The notes: generated from the sequence alone by a model not told the origin. 64,000 nt of DNA from Thalassospira tepidiphila MCCC 1A03514 (GCF_001662875.1 NZ_JPVZ01000004.1:186001-250000), one strand, 5' to 3'; shown: positions 37,807 to 47,383, counted from the first letter of the stretch. Program-made: numbers and translations.

Positions 37807-37845
37807 CCCAGTCCTCGAGTTTCGAGCACTGGGTTTTAGTTTTTT
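37807..37845 (+). terminator. Terminator-like hairpin in the ffh leader
   Basis: CCCAGT-C-CTCGA and TCGAG-C-ACTGGG pair across a short loop and are followed directly by TTTTAGTTTTTT. It ends about 45 nt before the ffh ATG. It may end panBC transcripts, act as an attenuator for ffh, or close a short RNA started at the promoter above. Confidence 0.75.
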
Positions 37846-37889
37846 GTGCGCACACGGTGGAAACACCAGCAACACAGACGGGATTTGGA

Positions 37890-39377
37890 ATGTTTGAAGG
37901 ACTAAGCGATCGCCTTGGCGGGGTTCTCGATAAGCTGCGCAAACGTGGCGCGCTGAAAGAATCCGACGTCAAGGAGGCCATGCGCGAAGTACGCGTCGCC
38001 CTGCTTGAGGCGGACGTGGCACTTCCGGTCGTTAAAACCTTTATCTCCAACGCCACCGAACGTGCAGTTGGTGCCGATGTTCTGCGCTCGGTCACGCCGG
38101 GCCAGATGGTTGTTAAGATCGTCCATGACGAACTGAAAAACATGCTGGGCGAAGGCGAGGAAATCAATCTCGCTTCCACCCCGCCGGTTCCGATCCTGAT
38201 GGTCGGTCTGCAGGGTTCGGGTAAAACCACCAGTTCCGCCAAGATCGCGCTGAACCTGACCAAAAAGCGCAACAAGAAAGTCCTTCTGGCATCGCTTGAT
38301 ATCTATCGTCCGGCCGCCCAGCAGCAGCTGAAAGTGCTGGCCGACGATAACGGTCTTGGCATCCTGCCGATCGTGATGGGCGAAAAGCCGGTTTCGATTG
38401 CCAAACGTGCGATGGATACCGGCCGCAAGGAAGGCTATGACGCGGTCATCCTTGATACCGCCGGTCGTCTGCATATCGACATGGAACTGATGAGCGAAGT
38501 CGCCCAGATCCGTGATGCGGTCAACCCGGTCGAGACCCTTCTGGTCACCGATGCGATGACCGGTCAGGACTCGGTCAACGTTGCCAAGGAATTTGCCGAC
38601 AAGGTCGGCATCACCGGTATCGTTCTGACCCGTGTGGATGGTGATGCGCGCGGTGGTGCCGCCCTTTCGATGCGTCAGATCACCGGCTGCCCGATCAAGA
38701 TGATCGGTATTGGCGAAAAAATCGACGAGATGGAAGCCTTCCATCCTGATCGTATCGCCAACCGTATTCTTGGCATGGGCGATGTTGTCAGCCTGGTTGA
38801 AAAGGCTGCCGAAAACATCAAGGCCGAAGACGCCGAGAAAATGGCCAAGAAGCTGCGCAAGGGTCAGTTTGACCTGAACGACCTTCTGGCACAGCTCAAA
38901 CAGCTTCAGAAAATGGGTGATCTTTCCGGCATCATGGGGATGCTGCCGGGCATGGGCGCGCTGAAAAAACAGATGTCGCAGACCAAGCTTGATCCCAAAC
39001 TTCTGACCCACCAGGAAGCGATCATCCTGTCGATGACGCCGAAAGAACGTGAAAACCCGGCCCTGATCAAGGCATCGCGCAAAAAGCGTATTGCCGCCGG
39101 CTGTGGCTTGAGCGTTCAGGATGTGAACAAGCTTCTGAAGCAATACCAGACCATGTCCACCATGATCAAAAAGATGGGCAAGATGGGTAAAAAGGGTCTG
39201 TTTGGCGGCATGCCGAAAATGGACCCGGCAATGCTTGAGGGCGGCGATATGCCCGACCTCAACAACTTGCCAAAAGGATTTACCGGTGGCGGGGGCGGTT
39301 TGCCGCCCGGGTTGCCGGGATTGGGAGGCGGCGGTGGCTTGCCTCCGGGATTCCCGGGGTTCGGCAAAAAGAAATAG
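37890..39377 (+). CDS. ffh: Signal recognition particle protein
   Basis: A 495-aa SRP54 GTPase that targets nascent membrane proteins with 4.5S RNA. N domain residues about 1-90; G domain with P-loop GLQGSGKTTSSAK, DTAGR, and TRVDGDARGG; methionine-rich M domain at about 320-440 (SGIMGMLPGMGALK). The tail beyond about 450 is Gly/Pro-rich and contains GGGGGLPPG twice, an addition to the usual length of about 450. The ATG at 37890 follows GGGATTTGGA; the frame upstream to 37857 is unlikely to be used. Confidence 0.96.
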   Translation: MFEGLSDRLGGVLDKLRKRGALKESDVKEAMREVRVALLEADVALPVVKTFISNATERAVGADVLRSVTPGQMVVKIVHDELKNMLGEGEEINLASTPPVPILMVGLQGSGKTTSSAKIALNLTKKRNKKVLLASLDIYRPAAQQQLKVLADDNGLGILPIVMGEKPVSIAKRAMDTGRKEGYDAVILDTAGRLHIDMELMSEVAQIRDAVNPVETLLVTDAMTGQDSVNVAKEFADKVGITGIVLTRVDGDARGGAALSMRQITGCPIKMIGIGEKIDEMEAFHPDRIANRILGMGDVVSLVEKAAENIKAEDAEKMAKKLRKGQFDLNDLLAQLKQLQKMGDLSGIMGMLPGMGALKKQMSQTKLDPKLLTHQEAIILSMTPKERENPALIKASRKKRIAAGCGLSVQDVNKLLKQYQTMSTMIKKMGKMGKKGLFGGMPKMDPAMLEGGDMPDLNNLPKGFTGGGGGLPPGLPGLGGGGGLPPGFPGFGKKK

Positions 39378-39526
39378 CCAAGCCCCCGGTTCTGAAATGG
39401 GTTCTTCAAGAATTCCTCTTAGGAACCAAAACCGGCCCACAAAGCCGGATCAAAGACCAAGTGAATAGGCCCCTCGGGGTCATGATTTAGAAGACTACAA
39501 ACCCAAGCTGAAAGGAACTTATCCGA

Positions 39527-39940
39527 ATGGCTGTCAAGATTCGTCTTTCCCGTGGCGGTGCCAAAAAGCGTCCGTACTACCGTATCGTAGTTGCTGACGT
39601 TCGTGCCCCGCGTGACGGCAGCTTCATCGAGCGCGTCGGTACCTACGACCCGATGCTCCCGAAGGATGCTGACAACCGCGTAACCTTCAAAGAAGAGCGC
39701 ATCAAATACTGGCTGTCCGTTGGCGCACAGCCGACCGATCGTGTTGCACGTTTCCTGGGCAAAGCTGGCCTGGCTGACGCGTTCAAACCGACCGAACAGC
39801 CGCAGAAGTCTGCTCCGAAAGCGAAAGCTCAGGAACGTCTTCGTGAGAAAGCTGAGAAAGCCGAAGCTGCTGCTGCCGCTGCTGCGGAAGCCGCTGCCGA
39901 AGCAGCAGCACCTGCTGAAGAAGAAGCTGCAGGCGAGTAA
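39527..39940 (+). CDS. rpsP: 30S ribosomal protein S16
   Basis: A 137-aa S16. The conserved core is residues 1-85 ([43 protein letters not shown]). Residues 86-137 form a tail of Lys/Glu followed by nearly pure Ala/Glu, longer than in E. coli but seen in other alphaproteobacteria. First gene of rpsP-rimM-trmD-rplS, with an AAAGGA ribosome site. Confidence 0.96.
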   Translation: MAVKIRLSRGGAKKRPYYRIVVADVRAPRDGSFIERVGTYDPMLPKDADNRVTFKEERIKYWLSVGAQPTDRVARFLGKAGLADAFKPTEQPQKSAPKAKAQERLREKAEKAEAAAAAAAEAAAEAAAPAEEEAAGE

Positions 39941-39987
39941 TCGCTGAAGGCACGCTTTGATCAGATACCGGAAACTTGTGAACCGAA

Positions 39988-40662
39988 ATGGCTGATACCC
40001 GCAAATCCAAAAACGACGAAGCTTATGTCTGCGTCGGCATGATCACCGCCCCGCACGGGGTGCGTGGTGCCGTGCGCGTCAAAAGCTATACCGTCGATCC
40101 GGATAACCTTGTCGGTTACGGCCCGTTGTTCGACGCCAAGGGACGCGTGAAATACAAGCTGTCTCCTGTCGGACATGTCCGCGACCAGTTGATCGCCAAG
40201 ATCGAAGGTGTGGACGACCGGGACGCTGCCGAACGGCTGCGGGGCACCAAGCTGCATGTACCGCGTGCTGCACTGCCTGACACGGTTGAAGAAGATGAAT
40301 TCTACCTTGCTGACCTTGTCGGTCTGAAAGCGTTCCACATTGATGGTTCGGTTTTTGGCACCGTACGGGGTGTGGCTGATTTTGGCGCTGGCGACGTAAT
40401 CGAAGTCGCGCTCGAAGAAGCCAAGAACAAGGTAGTTGTTCTTCCCTTCACCAAGGAAGTCGTGCCCGAGGTCATTCTTTCGGAACGCAAGATGGTGGTA
40501 AATCCGCCCGAGGGGCTACTGCAGGATGAGGACGGGCCCGGTAATCGTAACCGTCGTCCGAACAAACCCCGCAAGGACTCTCAGGCCGACCGCGATTCTG
40601 ATGCCGTTACTGCCGATGCAGTAGGCGCGGAAACCGCGACCGGCAGCGGGAAGGAGGCCTGA
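39988..40662 (+). CDS. rimM: 16S rRNA processing protein RimM
   Basis: A 224-aa RimM that binds S19 and assists maturation of the 30S head. The N-terminal barrel has VCVGMITAPHGVRGAVRVKSY; the PRC-barrel half includes FYLADLVGL and GAGDVIEV. Residues beyond about 178 are a charged, low-complexity extension (NRNRRPNKPRKDSQADRDSD) not found in the 180-aa standard form. trmD starts 3 nt after its stop, and the trmD ribosome site lies inside the rimM end. Confidence 0.94.
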   Translation: MADTRKSKNDEAYVCVGMITAPHGVRGAVRVKSYTVDPDNLVGYGPLFDAKGRVKYKLSPVGHVRDQLIAKIEGVDDRDAAERLRGTKLHVPRAALPDTVEEDEFYLADLVGLKAFHIDGSVFGTVRGVADFGAGDVIEVALEEAKNKVVVLPFTKEVVPEVILSERKMVVNPPEGLLQDEDGPGNRNRRPNKPRKDSQADRDSDAVTADAVGAETATGSGKEA

Positions 40663-40665
40663 TCG

Positions 40666-41382
40666 ATGTCTGTGTGGCAGGCAAAAGTTGCAACCCTGTT
40701 CCCGGAAATGTTTCCGGGTGTGCTTGGTCAGTCTTTGGCTGGCAAGGCGCTTGAAAACGGGATCTGGTCGCTTGATGTCAAAGACATCCGCGATCATGCA
40801 ACCGACCGCCACCGCACTGTAGACGACAATCCCTTCGGGGGCGGGGCCGGCATGGTCATGCGCCCGGATATTGTCGACGCCGCCCTGCGTGAATTGCGTG
40901 GCTCTGCACCGCAGTTGCCGCTGATTTATCTCAGCCCGCGGGGAAAAGTGCTGAACCAGAAACGCTGCCGCGAATTGGCAGCAGGCCCGGGTGCCATCCT
41001 GCTTTGCGGTCGTTACGAAGGTATCGACCAACGGGTTCTGGATGAACACGAGGCCGAGGAAATCAGCATCGGTGATTACATCCTCATGGGCGGCGAACTG
41101 CCGGCCATGGTCCTGATTGAATCGTGCATTCGCCTCATCGAGGGAACGGTCAACAAGACCGAGTCTGTCGACGAGGAAAGCTTTGAAACCGGGTTGCTTG
41201 AATATCCGCATTACACGCGCCCGGCCAACTGGAACGGGCGTGAAGTGCCGGAGATCTTGCTTTCCGGACATCATGCCAAGGTACAAGCCTGGCGGCATGC
41301 TCAGGCAGAAGAAATTACCCGCGCGCGACGCCCGGACCTTTGGGACCGGTACGTGGCAAACGGGAACATCAAAGAGGGTTAA
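40666..41382 (+). CDS. trmD: tRNA (guanine-N1)-methyltransferase
   Basis: A 238-aa SPOUT methyltransferase that makes m1G37 in tRNAs. The knotted SAM site is [13 protein letters not shown] and [19 protein letters not shown]; the N-terminus [11 protein letters not shown] is typical. AAGGAGG lies 8 nt before the start within the rimM coding sequence, and rplS begins 3 nt after the stop. Confidence 0.96.
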   Translation: MSVWQAKVATLFPEMFPGVLGQSLAGKALENGIWSLDVKDIRDHATDRHRTVDDNPFGGGAGMVMRPDIVDAALRELRGSAPQLPLIYLSPRGKVLNQKRCRELAAGPGAILLCGRYEGIDQRVLDEHEAEEISIGDYILMGGELPAMVLIESCIRLIEGTVNKTESVDEESFETGLLEYPHYTRPANWNGREVPEILLSGHHAKVQAWRHAQAEEITRARRPDLWDRYVANGNIKEG

Positions 41383-41385
41383 ACC

Positions 41386-41790
41386 ATGACCAACATCATC
41401 CAGCAGCTCGAGAAAGAGCAGCTCGACAAAATCGTTGCGCAGCGCGAAGTTCCGGAATTCGATGCAGGTGATACCGTCCGTGTACACCTGAAAGTCGTTG
41501 AAGGTACCCGTGAGCGTATCCAGCAGTTCGAAGGCGTATGCATTGCGCGTAAGAACCGTGGCCTGAACTCTTCCTTCACCGTGCGTAAAATCGCATCGGG
41601 CGAAGGCGTTGAGCGTATCTTCCAGTCGTACTCCCCGGCCATCGACAAAATCGAAGTCGTTCGCCGCGGTGACGTACGTCGCGCGAAACTCTACTACCTT
41701 CGTGGCCGTACCGGTAAATCTGCACGTATCGCCGAGCAGACCACCGGCCACAAAGGCAAACTGACCGCCGAAGAACGCAAGAAGAAGTAA
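41386..41790 (+). CDS. rplS: 50S ribosomal protein L19
   Basis: A 134-aa L19, which sits at the 30S/50S interface. Core motifs are [45 protein letters not shown] and [15 protein letters not shown]. Length is slightly above the usual 115 because of a short Lys-rich tail. Last gene of the rpsP operon. Confidence 0.96.
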   Translation: MTNIIQQLEKEQLDKIVAQREVPEFDAGDTVRVHLKVVEGTRERIQQFEGVCIARKNRGLNSSFTVRKIASGEGVERIFQSYSPAIDKIEVVRRGDVRRAKLYYLRGRTGKSARIAEQTTGHKGKLTAEERKKK

Positions 41791-41819
41791 TTCTTCGCTG
41801 TTTTCAGCATCAGAACAAA

Positions 41820-41855
41820 GACGGGCTCACCTTCGGGTGGGCCCGTTTTCGTTTC
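41820..41855 (+). terminator. Rho-independent terminator of the rpsP operon
   Basis: ACGGGC-T-CACC-TTC-GGGTG-GGCCCGT forms a GC-rich stem followed by TTTCGTTT. Confidence 0.85.
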
Positions 41856-42335
41856 AGTCCCTCAGTCGAGGCGAGACCAGAAACCGCCCAATACACTCAT
41901 TGGTTGCATTATAGCGAATCGCCGGATTTAACCTCAAAGAATGCAGCCCCGCAGAAATCCGACGATAAATTTATCAGCTTTCATTATATCAGATATCCCT
42001 TACCTATATTGTTAAAGGCTAATTTGGCTACTCTGGGATGCTGTAAAATGGCGCACTCTATTTAAAAGTGTACATCATCCAAAAACACGCGCCCGACGCC
42101 TTGCGATTTGGAAGGCGGCGTGTATAAAGGCACTCCCGCGGCAAAAACGAACAAACCCGCGTGGTTCTGGATAATAAAATTTCGCAAACCGGATAAAGCC
42201 GGTTGCGCCGGAGAAACGCCAAGCCCCACCCGCCGTAAAAAGCAGGTACTGCCGCGATCTTCGTCCCATTCAGAACCGCACCCAGCGGCTTAATCGTTGC
42301 TGCTCAAAAGATCGATGTATTATGAGGAGGTCGAG
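41856..42335. other. 480-bp gap upstream of leuC without a convincing gene
   Basis: The left half is AT-rich with promoter-like stretches near 41970-42030. An inverted repeat AACCGG-N6-CCGGTT lies at 42187-42204. No leader peptide rich in leucine codons was found, so classical leu attenuation is not supported. The few short open frames here show no ribosome sites or recognisable similarity. Confidence 0.5.
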
Positions 42336-43742
42336 ATGGGTCAACCTAAAACCCTTTTTGACAAGATTTGGGAAAGCCATGTGGTCGACACGCAGGATGA
42401 TGGTACCTGCCTGCTTTATATTGACCGTCATCTCGTCCACGAAGTGACCAGCCCGCAGGCCTTCGAAGGTCTGCGCAATTCGGGCCGCAAAGTGCGCCAT
42501 CCGGAATTGACGCTTGCCGTGCCGGATCACAACGTTCCGACCTCTGACCGTTCCGAAGGCATCAAGGAAGAAGACAGCCGCATTCAGGTTGAAACCCTTG
42601 ATCAGAACGCCAAGGATACCGGCATTCACTATTTCCCGATGAACGATCTCCGTCAGGGCATCGTGCACATTGTCGGCCCGGAAGAAGGTTTCACCCTTCC
42701 TGGCGTGACCATGGTTTGCGGTGACAGCCACACCTCGACCCACGGCGCATTCGGCGCACTTGCATTTGGCATCGGCACGTCAGAAGTTGAACACGTTCTG
42801 GCCACCCAGACGCTGGTTCAGAAACCGGCCAAAAACATGCTGGTCAAGGTCGAAGGCGATCTGCATCCGGGTGTGACCGCCAAGGACATCACCCTGGCGA
42901 TCATCGGTCGCATCGGCACTGCTGGCGGTACAGGCTATGTCATCGAATATGCTGGCTCGGCCATTCGTTCGCTGTCGGTTGAAGGCCGCATGACGGTCTG
43001 CAACATGTCGATCGAAGGCGGCGCACGCGCAGGTCTGATCGCCCCGGACGAGAAAACCTTTGAATATATCAAGGGCCGCCCGATGGCCCCGAAAGGCGCC
43101 GCGTTCGAACAGGCTGTTGAATACTGGAAGACCCTGCCGTCTGACGAAGGCGCACATTACGACAAGATTGTCGAAATCGATGCCGCCGAAATCGTCCCGC
43201 AGGTTACCTGGGGCACCAGCCCGGAAGACGTCGTTCCGGTTACCGGCACCGTTCCGTTCCCGTCTGACGGCAAGGATGCCGGCAAGCAAAAGGCCATTGC
43301 CCGTTCGCTGGAATATATGGGTCTGACCGCCGGCACCCCGATCGAGGAAATCAAGATCGACCGCGTCTTTATCGGTTCTTGCACCAACGGTCGTATCGAA
43401 GACCTGCGTGCCGTTGCCGAAGTCGCCAAGGGCCGCAAGGTTGCCGAAACCGTCAATGCCATGATCGTTCCGGGCTCCGGCCTTGTGAAAGAACAGGCAG
43501 AGGCAGAAGGCCTGCACGAGATCTTCATCGAAGCAGGCTTTGACTGGCGTGAGCCGGGCTGCTCGATGTGTCTGGCGATGAACCCGGACCGTCTGGCCCC
43601 GGGCGAGCGTTGCGCTTCGACCTCGAACCGTAACTTCGAAGGCCGTCAGGGCCGTGGTGGTCGTACCCACCTCGTCAGCCCGGCCATGGCAGCTGCGGCT
43701 GCGATCACCGGTCATCTGACCGACATTCGCAAACTCGGTTAA
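42336..43742 (+). CDS. leuC: 3-isopropylmalate dehydratase large subunit
   Basis: A 468-aa aconitase-family subunit that isomerises 2- to 3-isopropylmalate with LeuD. Cluster ligands: the cysteine in [12 protein letters not shown] and the pair in [36 protein letters not shown] is diagnostic. The ATG at 42336 follows GAGGAGG with 5-nt spacing; the open frame from 42297 is not needed. A 62-aa gene separates it from leuD. Confidence 0.96.
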   Translation: MGQPKTLFDKIWESHVVDTQDDGTCLLYIDRHLVHEVTSPQAFEGLRNSGRKVRHPELTLAVPDHNVPTSDRSEGIKEEDSRIQVETLDQNAKDTGIHYFPMNDLRQGIVHIVGPEEGFTLPGVTMVCGDSHTSTHGAFGALAFGIGTSEVEHVLATQTLVQKPAKNMLVKVEGDLHPGVTAKDITLAIIGRIGTAGGTGYVIEYAGSAIRSLSVEGRMTVCNMSIEGGARAGLIAPDEKTFEYIKGRPMAPKGAAFEQAVEYWKTLPSDEGAHYDKIVEIDAAEIVPQVTWGTSPEDVVPVTGTVPFPSDGKDAGKQKAIARSLEYMGLTAGTPIEEIKIDRVFIGSCTNGRIEDLRAVAEVAKGRKVAETVNAMIVPGSGLVKEQAEAEGLHEIFIEAGFDWREPGCSMCLAMNPDRLAPGERCASTSNRNFEGRQGRGGRTHLVSPAMAAAAAITGHLTDIRKLG

Positions 43743-43754
43743 GGAAGGTTCCCC

Positions 43755-43943
43755 ATGGCCGATCACACATTGATCAATTTCCGCGAAAGTGCCCCTCGTC
43801 TGGGCCGCGCACCGGTGCTTGAGCACCTCCTGCCGCAACTGACCGGCATCAACCTGCCGGACTTCGTGGCCCAGGAACTCGACGCGACCGAAGAATTGAT
43901 CGAAGCACTCGGTCTGGCCTGGGAAACTGGAAGCAAGGGATAA
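43755..43943 (+). CDS. Small unknown protein encoded between leuC and leuD
   Basis: A 62-aa, soluble, slightly acidic protein with predicted helices at residues about 20-35 and 38-58 ([23 protein letters not shown]). AAGGAAGG lies about 6 nt before its ATG, it begins 12 nt after leuC and ends 4 nt before leuD, so it is surely translated with them. I recognise no family. A role in LeuC/LeuD assembly or regulation is possible only by position. Confidence 0.75.
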   Translation: MADHTLINFRESAPRLGRAPVLEHLLPQLTGINLPDFVAQELDATEELIEALGLAWETGSKG

Positions 43944-43947
43944 GATA

Positions 43948-44559
43948 ATGGAAAAATTCACCAAGCTCACCGGTGTTGCAGCACCGCTGCCGATGATCAA
44001 TGTCGATACCGACATGATCATTCCCAAACAGTTCCTCAAAACCATCAAACGTTCGGGCCTTGGCAAGAACCTGTTTGATGAAATGCGTTACGACGATAAC
44101 GGCAACGAAATCCCGGATTTCGTTCTGAACAAACCGGCCTATCGCAATGCCAAGATCCTTGTATCGGGTGACAATTTCGGCTGTGGCTCGTCGCGCGAAC
44201 ACGCACCGTGGTCGCTGCTTGATTTCGGCATTCGCTGCGTGATCGCACCAAGCTTTGCCGACATTTTCTATAACAACTGCTTTAAGAACGGCATCCTTCC
44301 GATCCGTCTGCCGCAGGAAGATGTCGACAAACTGATGTCTGATGCCGAACGCGGTGCCAATGCCACCGTCACCGTTGATCTTGAAAATCAGGAAATCACC
44401 GGTCCGGACGGCGGCTGCATCAAGTTTGAAGTCGAAGAATTCCGCAAGCATTGCCTGCTGAATGGCCTCGACGACATTGGCCTGACCCTGCAGAAGGCCG
44501 ATGCCATCAACGATTTCGAAGCCAAGCGCGCTGCATCGCAGCCCTGGCTGTCGCTGTAA
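43948..44559 (+). CDS. leuD: 3-isopropylmalate dehydratase small subunit
   Basis: A 203-aa swivelling-domain subunit of isopropylmalate isomerase. Motifs: [47 protein letters not shown] (in two parts) and NGILPI. Length is standard. It is followed by a terminator, then leuB. Confidence 0.96.
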   Translation: MEKFTKLTGVAAPLPMINVDTDMIIPKQFLKTIKRSGLGKNLFDEMRYDDNGNEIPDFVLNKPAYRNAKILVSGDNFGCGSSREHAPWSLLDFGIRCVIAPSFADIFYNNCFKNGILPIRLPQEDVDKLMSDAERGANATVTVDLENQEITGPDGGCIKFEVEEFRKHCLLNGLDDIGLTLQKADAINDFEAKRAASQPWLSL

Positions 44560-44564
44560 TTGCA

Positions 44565-44601
44565 AAAACGGGCGGCAACCATCGGTTTGCCGCCCGTTTT
44601 C
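44565..44601 (+). terminator. Terminator between leuD and leuB
   Basis: AAAACGGGCGGCAA pairs with TTGCCGCCCGTTTT around an 8-nt loop and is followed by a short T-run. leuB begins 48 nt later and probably has either read-through or its own promoter. Confidence 0.85.
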
Positions 44602-44649
44602 TGATCGTTACGGGGTGAGCGGCCCCAAAAATATGGGAAGGAAGCATTT

Positions 44650-45753
44650 ATGAGCACCACCAAAAAAGTACTGATGCTGCCGGGCGACGGAATTGGCCCG
44701 GAAGTCATGCGTCAGGTTCAGCGCGTCATGGACTGGATGGCGAAAAAGCGCAGCGTGAATTTCGAAATCACCGAAGGTCTGATCGGCGGCGCATCCATTG
44801 ATGCCCACAAAAACCCGCTGACCGACGAAACGCTTGCGGATGCCATGGCAGCCGACGCTGTTCTGCTGGGTGCTGTTGGTGGTCCGAAATGGGACGACAT
44901 GCCGTTCGACATCAAACCGGAACGTGGCTTGCTCAAAATCCGTAAGGAAATGGGCCTTTTTGCCAACCTGCGTCCGGCACTGGTGTTTGATGCCCTTGTC
45001 GGTGCATCGACGCTTAAAGAAGACGTCGTTAAGGGTCTTGATATCATGATCCTGCGTGAACTGACCGGTGGCATCTATTTCGGTCAGCCGCGCGGCATCG
45101 AAGAACGCGACGGTGTCCGTCACGGCTTCAACACGCTGGTCTATTCCGAACCGGAAGTCGAACGCATCGCACGCGTTGCCTTTGACATGGCAATGAAACG
45201 CAACAAGCGCCTGTGCTCTGTCGATAAGGCCAACGTTCTGGAATCCACCGTTCTGTGGCGCGAAGTTGTCGAACGTGTTGCCAAGGACTTCCCGGAAGTC
45301 GAACTGAGCCACATGTATGTTGATAACGCCGCCATGCAGCTCGTGCGCAACCCGAAACAGTTTGACGTGATGGTCACCACCAACATGTTTGGCGACATTC
45401 TTTCCGATTGTGCCGCCATGCTGACCGGGTCGCTTGGTATGCTGCCGTCTGCATCCCTTGGTGCGGCCGATGCAAACGGCGCGCGCAAGGCGCTTTACGA
45501 GCCGGTACACGGCTCCGCCCCGGACATCGCCGGTCAGGACATCGCCAACCCGCTGGCAACCATCCTGTCCTTCGCCATGATGCTGCGTTATTCGTTTGAT
45601 ATGGGCGATGATGCCACCCTGATCGAAGACGCCGTACAGAACGTCCTTAAGGGTGGCCTGCGTACCGCAGACATCATGCAGCCGGGCATGGCCAAGGTTT
45701 CGACCACGGTTATGGGTGAGTCGCTGATCAGCGAACTCGACAAGCTCGTCTGA
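44650..45753 (+). CDS. leuB: 3-isopropylmalate dehydrogenase
   Basis: A 367-aa NAD-dependent decarboxylating dehydrogenase for leucine synthesis. Motifs: [41 protein letters not shown], the Lys of [11 protein letters not shown], and the metal/NAD site [25 protein letters not shown] (split over two stretches). A GGAAGGAA ribosome site precedes the ATG. Confidence 0.96.
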   Translation: MSTTKKVLMLPGDGIGPEVMRQVQRVMDWMAKKRSVNFEITEGLIGGASIDAHKNPLTDETLADAMAADAVLLGAVGGPKWDDMPFDIKPERGLLKIRKEMGLFANLRPALVFDALVGASTLKEDVVKGLDIMILRELTGGIYFGQPRGIEERDGVRHGFNTLVYSEPEVERIARVAFDMAMKRNKRLCSVDKANVLESTVLWREVVERVAKDFPEVELSHMYVDNAAMQLVRNPKQFDVMVTTNMFGDILSDCAAMLTGSLGMLPSASLGAADANGARKALYEPVHGSAPDIAGQDIANPLATILSFAMMLRYSFDMGDDATLIEDAVQNVLKGGLRTADIMQPGMAKVSTTVMGESLISELDKLV

Positions 45754-45775
45754 TCGTTTCCAACAATCCCGATAT

Positions 45776-45808
45776 TAAAAAGGCCGGATAACTATCCGGC
45801 CTTTTTGC
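45776..45808. terminator. Bidirectional terminator between leuB and the sigma-factor gene
   Basis: AAAAAGGCCGGATA and TATCCGGCCTTTTT form a 14-bp stem with A/T tracts on both sides, so it works for both convergent units. Confidence 0.9.
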
Positions 45809-45809
45809 A

Positions 45810-46712
45810 TTATTGGGCAATCTCGACGGCGTCGGCAAGAATGCCGGAAAACAGCGCCAGCTTGTCCGGGTTTCGGTGGACAAACAGATCGACAATCTTC
45901 CCGTCGCGTTCGGTCGCGCAGAGTGCGGTGGCCACAACGCCGTCCTCGGCCATAAGGATCCAGCATTGATCCTTGATCGTGACGCCAAAGATGCGCTCGC
46001 CCGGGCTGCGCTTGCCCCATACACCAAGAAAGAACCGCGACACATGATCGGCGCCAAACAGCGGATTGGCCGTCGCCAGCGCCTTACCGCCACCGTCGGA
46101 ATGCAAAATCACATCAGGTGCCAGAAGATCTAACAACCGGCCAACGTCACTCGTCCCGATGGCCGTGACAAACGCATCCAGCCGATCCCGATCACAGGCC
46201 GTTGCATTCGGTTCGGGCGTCGCATCGCGATCACTGTCGCGCTGCATCTTGCGCCGGGCGCGGAACAGGATCTGACGGGTATTATTCGGCGTGCGTTCGA
46301 TCAGGGGTGCGATATCGTCATGCATCCAATCAAAAACTTCATGCAGCACAAGTGCTACCCGCTCCACCGGGGCAAGACGTTCAAGCATCAACATATAAGC
46401 CTGCCCAAGGCCGTCCTGTTCGATCAGTTGCGTTTCGGCTTTGGGTTGTTCGGGCGGCAACCATGGTTCAGGCAGCCAGTGACCCACATAGTTTTCGCGC
46501 TGGCGGCGGGCTGATTTCAAAACATCGAGACAGATATTGCTGCACACCCGGACAAGCCAGCCGGTGGCGTCATTGATCGTTTCATGATCCTGATTGCGCC
46601 ACCGCAACCAGACATCCTGAACCGCATCTTCGGCATCGGCGTGGCTGCCCAGCATACGATAAGCCAACGCGGTCAACCGTGCCCTGTGTTGTTCAAAAAT
46701 CCGATCTGCCAC
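45810..46712 (-). CDS. ECF41/SigJ-type RNA polymerase sigma factor with SnoaL-like C-terminus
   Basis: A 300-aa sigma factor. Region 2 (YRMLGSHADAEDAVQDVWLRW) and region 4 (LAPVERVALVLHEVFDWMHDDIA) are followed by a C-terminal extension of about 100 residues with a SnoaL_2-like fold (DLLAPDVILHSDGGG, VWGKRSPGERIFGV). This extension defines ECF41 and regulates the sigma without an anti-sigma factor. The start is the GTG at 46712, preceded by GGTGGGA. The carboxymuconolactone-decarboxylase gene upstream is the typical ECF41 partner and target. Confidence 0.9.
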   Translation of the reverse strand: MADRIFEQHRARLTALAYRMLGSHADAEDAVQDVWLRWRNQDHETINDATGWLVRVCSNICLDVLKSARRQRENYVGHWLPEPWLPPEQPKAETQLIEQDGLGQAYMLMLERLAPVERVALVLHEVFDWMHDDIAPLIERTPNNTRQILFRARRKMQRDSDRDATPEPNATACDRDRLDAFVTAIGTSDVGRLLDLLAPDVILHSDGGGKALATANPLFGADHVSRFFLGVWGKRSPGERIFGVTIKDQCWILMAEDGVVATALCATERDGKIVDLFVHRNPDKLALFSGILADAVEIAQ

Positions 46713-46734
46713 AGACGTCCCACCAAACGCGTGA

Positions 46735-46761
46735 AGCGATACGGGGAAATCCCGTATCGCT
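46735..46761. repeat. Perfect 11-bp hairpin between the CMD-family and sigma-factor genes
   Basis: AGCGATACGGG (46735-46745) and CCCGTATCGCT (46751-46761) with a 5-nt loop. It lies in the 103-bp intercistronic gap, 22 nt before the sigma GTG, and lacks a T-run, so it may be an mRNA-stability or partial-termination element. Confidence 0.6.
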
Positions 46762-46815
46762 GTGTGTCTCCGATTGTAAGGGGTTTTTACGCCTCCGTCA
46801 GGAAGCTTGCGACGA

Positions 46816-47250
46816 TCATGCAAATTCATGCTGCGCGATACCCAACCGGTTCCATGCATTCATCGTGGCAATGATGCAGGTCAGCTCCGAAATCTCGGCT
46901 TCTTCGAAATGATCAAGAAGCACCCGATGGCATTTCGAAATCGTGACTTGGCATTCCGCCCGGGTCAGGCATTCGGCCCATGCCAGTGCCGCACGCTCTG
47001 CCTCGGTAAATCCTTCGGCACCCTGCCAAACCGGCAACATCGCAAGGTTGACCGGATCGCCGCCATGTTTGGCAAAGCTGTCAGAATGCATCCGAACGCA
47101 ATAGGCACAGCCATTGATCTGCGATACCCGACATTCAATAAGATCACGCAGCACCGGCGCAATCAGCGGGTTTTCGCCAAGCTTGGTGGCAAGGTCAAAT
47201 TGGGCCTGGAACAGTTTCGGGCTGACTTCATGAAAGGCAAAGCGGGACAT
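46816..47250 (-). CDS. Carboxymuconolactone decarboxylase/AhpD-family protein
   Basis: A 144-aa alkylhydroperoxidase-like protein. The redox motif CxxC is in NGCAYCVRMHSD, with the adjacent histidine typical of AhpD. The N-terminus MSRFAFHEVSPKLFQAQFDLA is typical of the ECF41-linked subgroup. The ATG at 47250 has AAGGAG 7 nt upstream. It likely protects against an oxidant and is transcribed by the downstream ECF41 sigma factor. A candidate ECF41 promoter lies upstream. Confidence 0.88.
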   Translation of the reverse strand: MSRFAFHEVSPKLFQAQFDLATKLGENPLIAPVLRDLIECRVSQINGCAYCVRMHSDSFAKHGGDPVNLAMLPVWQGAEGFTEAERAALAWAECLTRAECQVTISKCHRVLLDHFEEAEISELTCIIATMNAWNRLGIAQHEFA

Positions 47251-47308
47251 GGCAATTCTCCTTGGTGACACGAGGAATAACGGGGAAAAATCCCCCTCTG
47301 CCCACAAG

Positions 47309-47335
47309 GACGAAACACGGGCAGCCCGCGTTACA
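47309..47335 (-). promoter_or_regulatory. Candidate ECF41 promoter
   Basis: On the minus strand TGTAACG, 16 nt, then CGTC. The published ECF41 consensus as I recall it is TGTCACA with CGTC at similar spacing; the -35 here matches in five of seven positions. The call is tentative. Confidence 0.4.
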
Positions 47336-47383
47336 CGACACGCCCGCAAAATTCGAAATTTATGAAATCAGCAATCTGGGATT

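Noticed and set aside
37902..39440. 512-codon open frame opposite ffh
   Set aside because: Antisense to a universally conserved GTPase with no supporting signal.
42108..42293. Short open frame in the leuC leader as a leader peptide
   Set aside because: It is not enriched in leucine codons, lacks a ribosome site and has no following terminator/antiterminator pair.
42780..44066. 428-codon open frame opposite leuC and the small leu gene
   Set aside because: Antisense shadow; composition follows the third positions of leuC.
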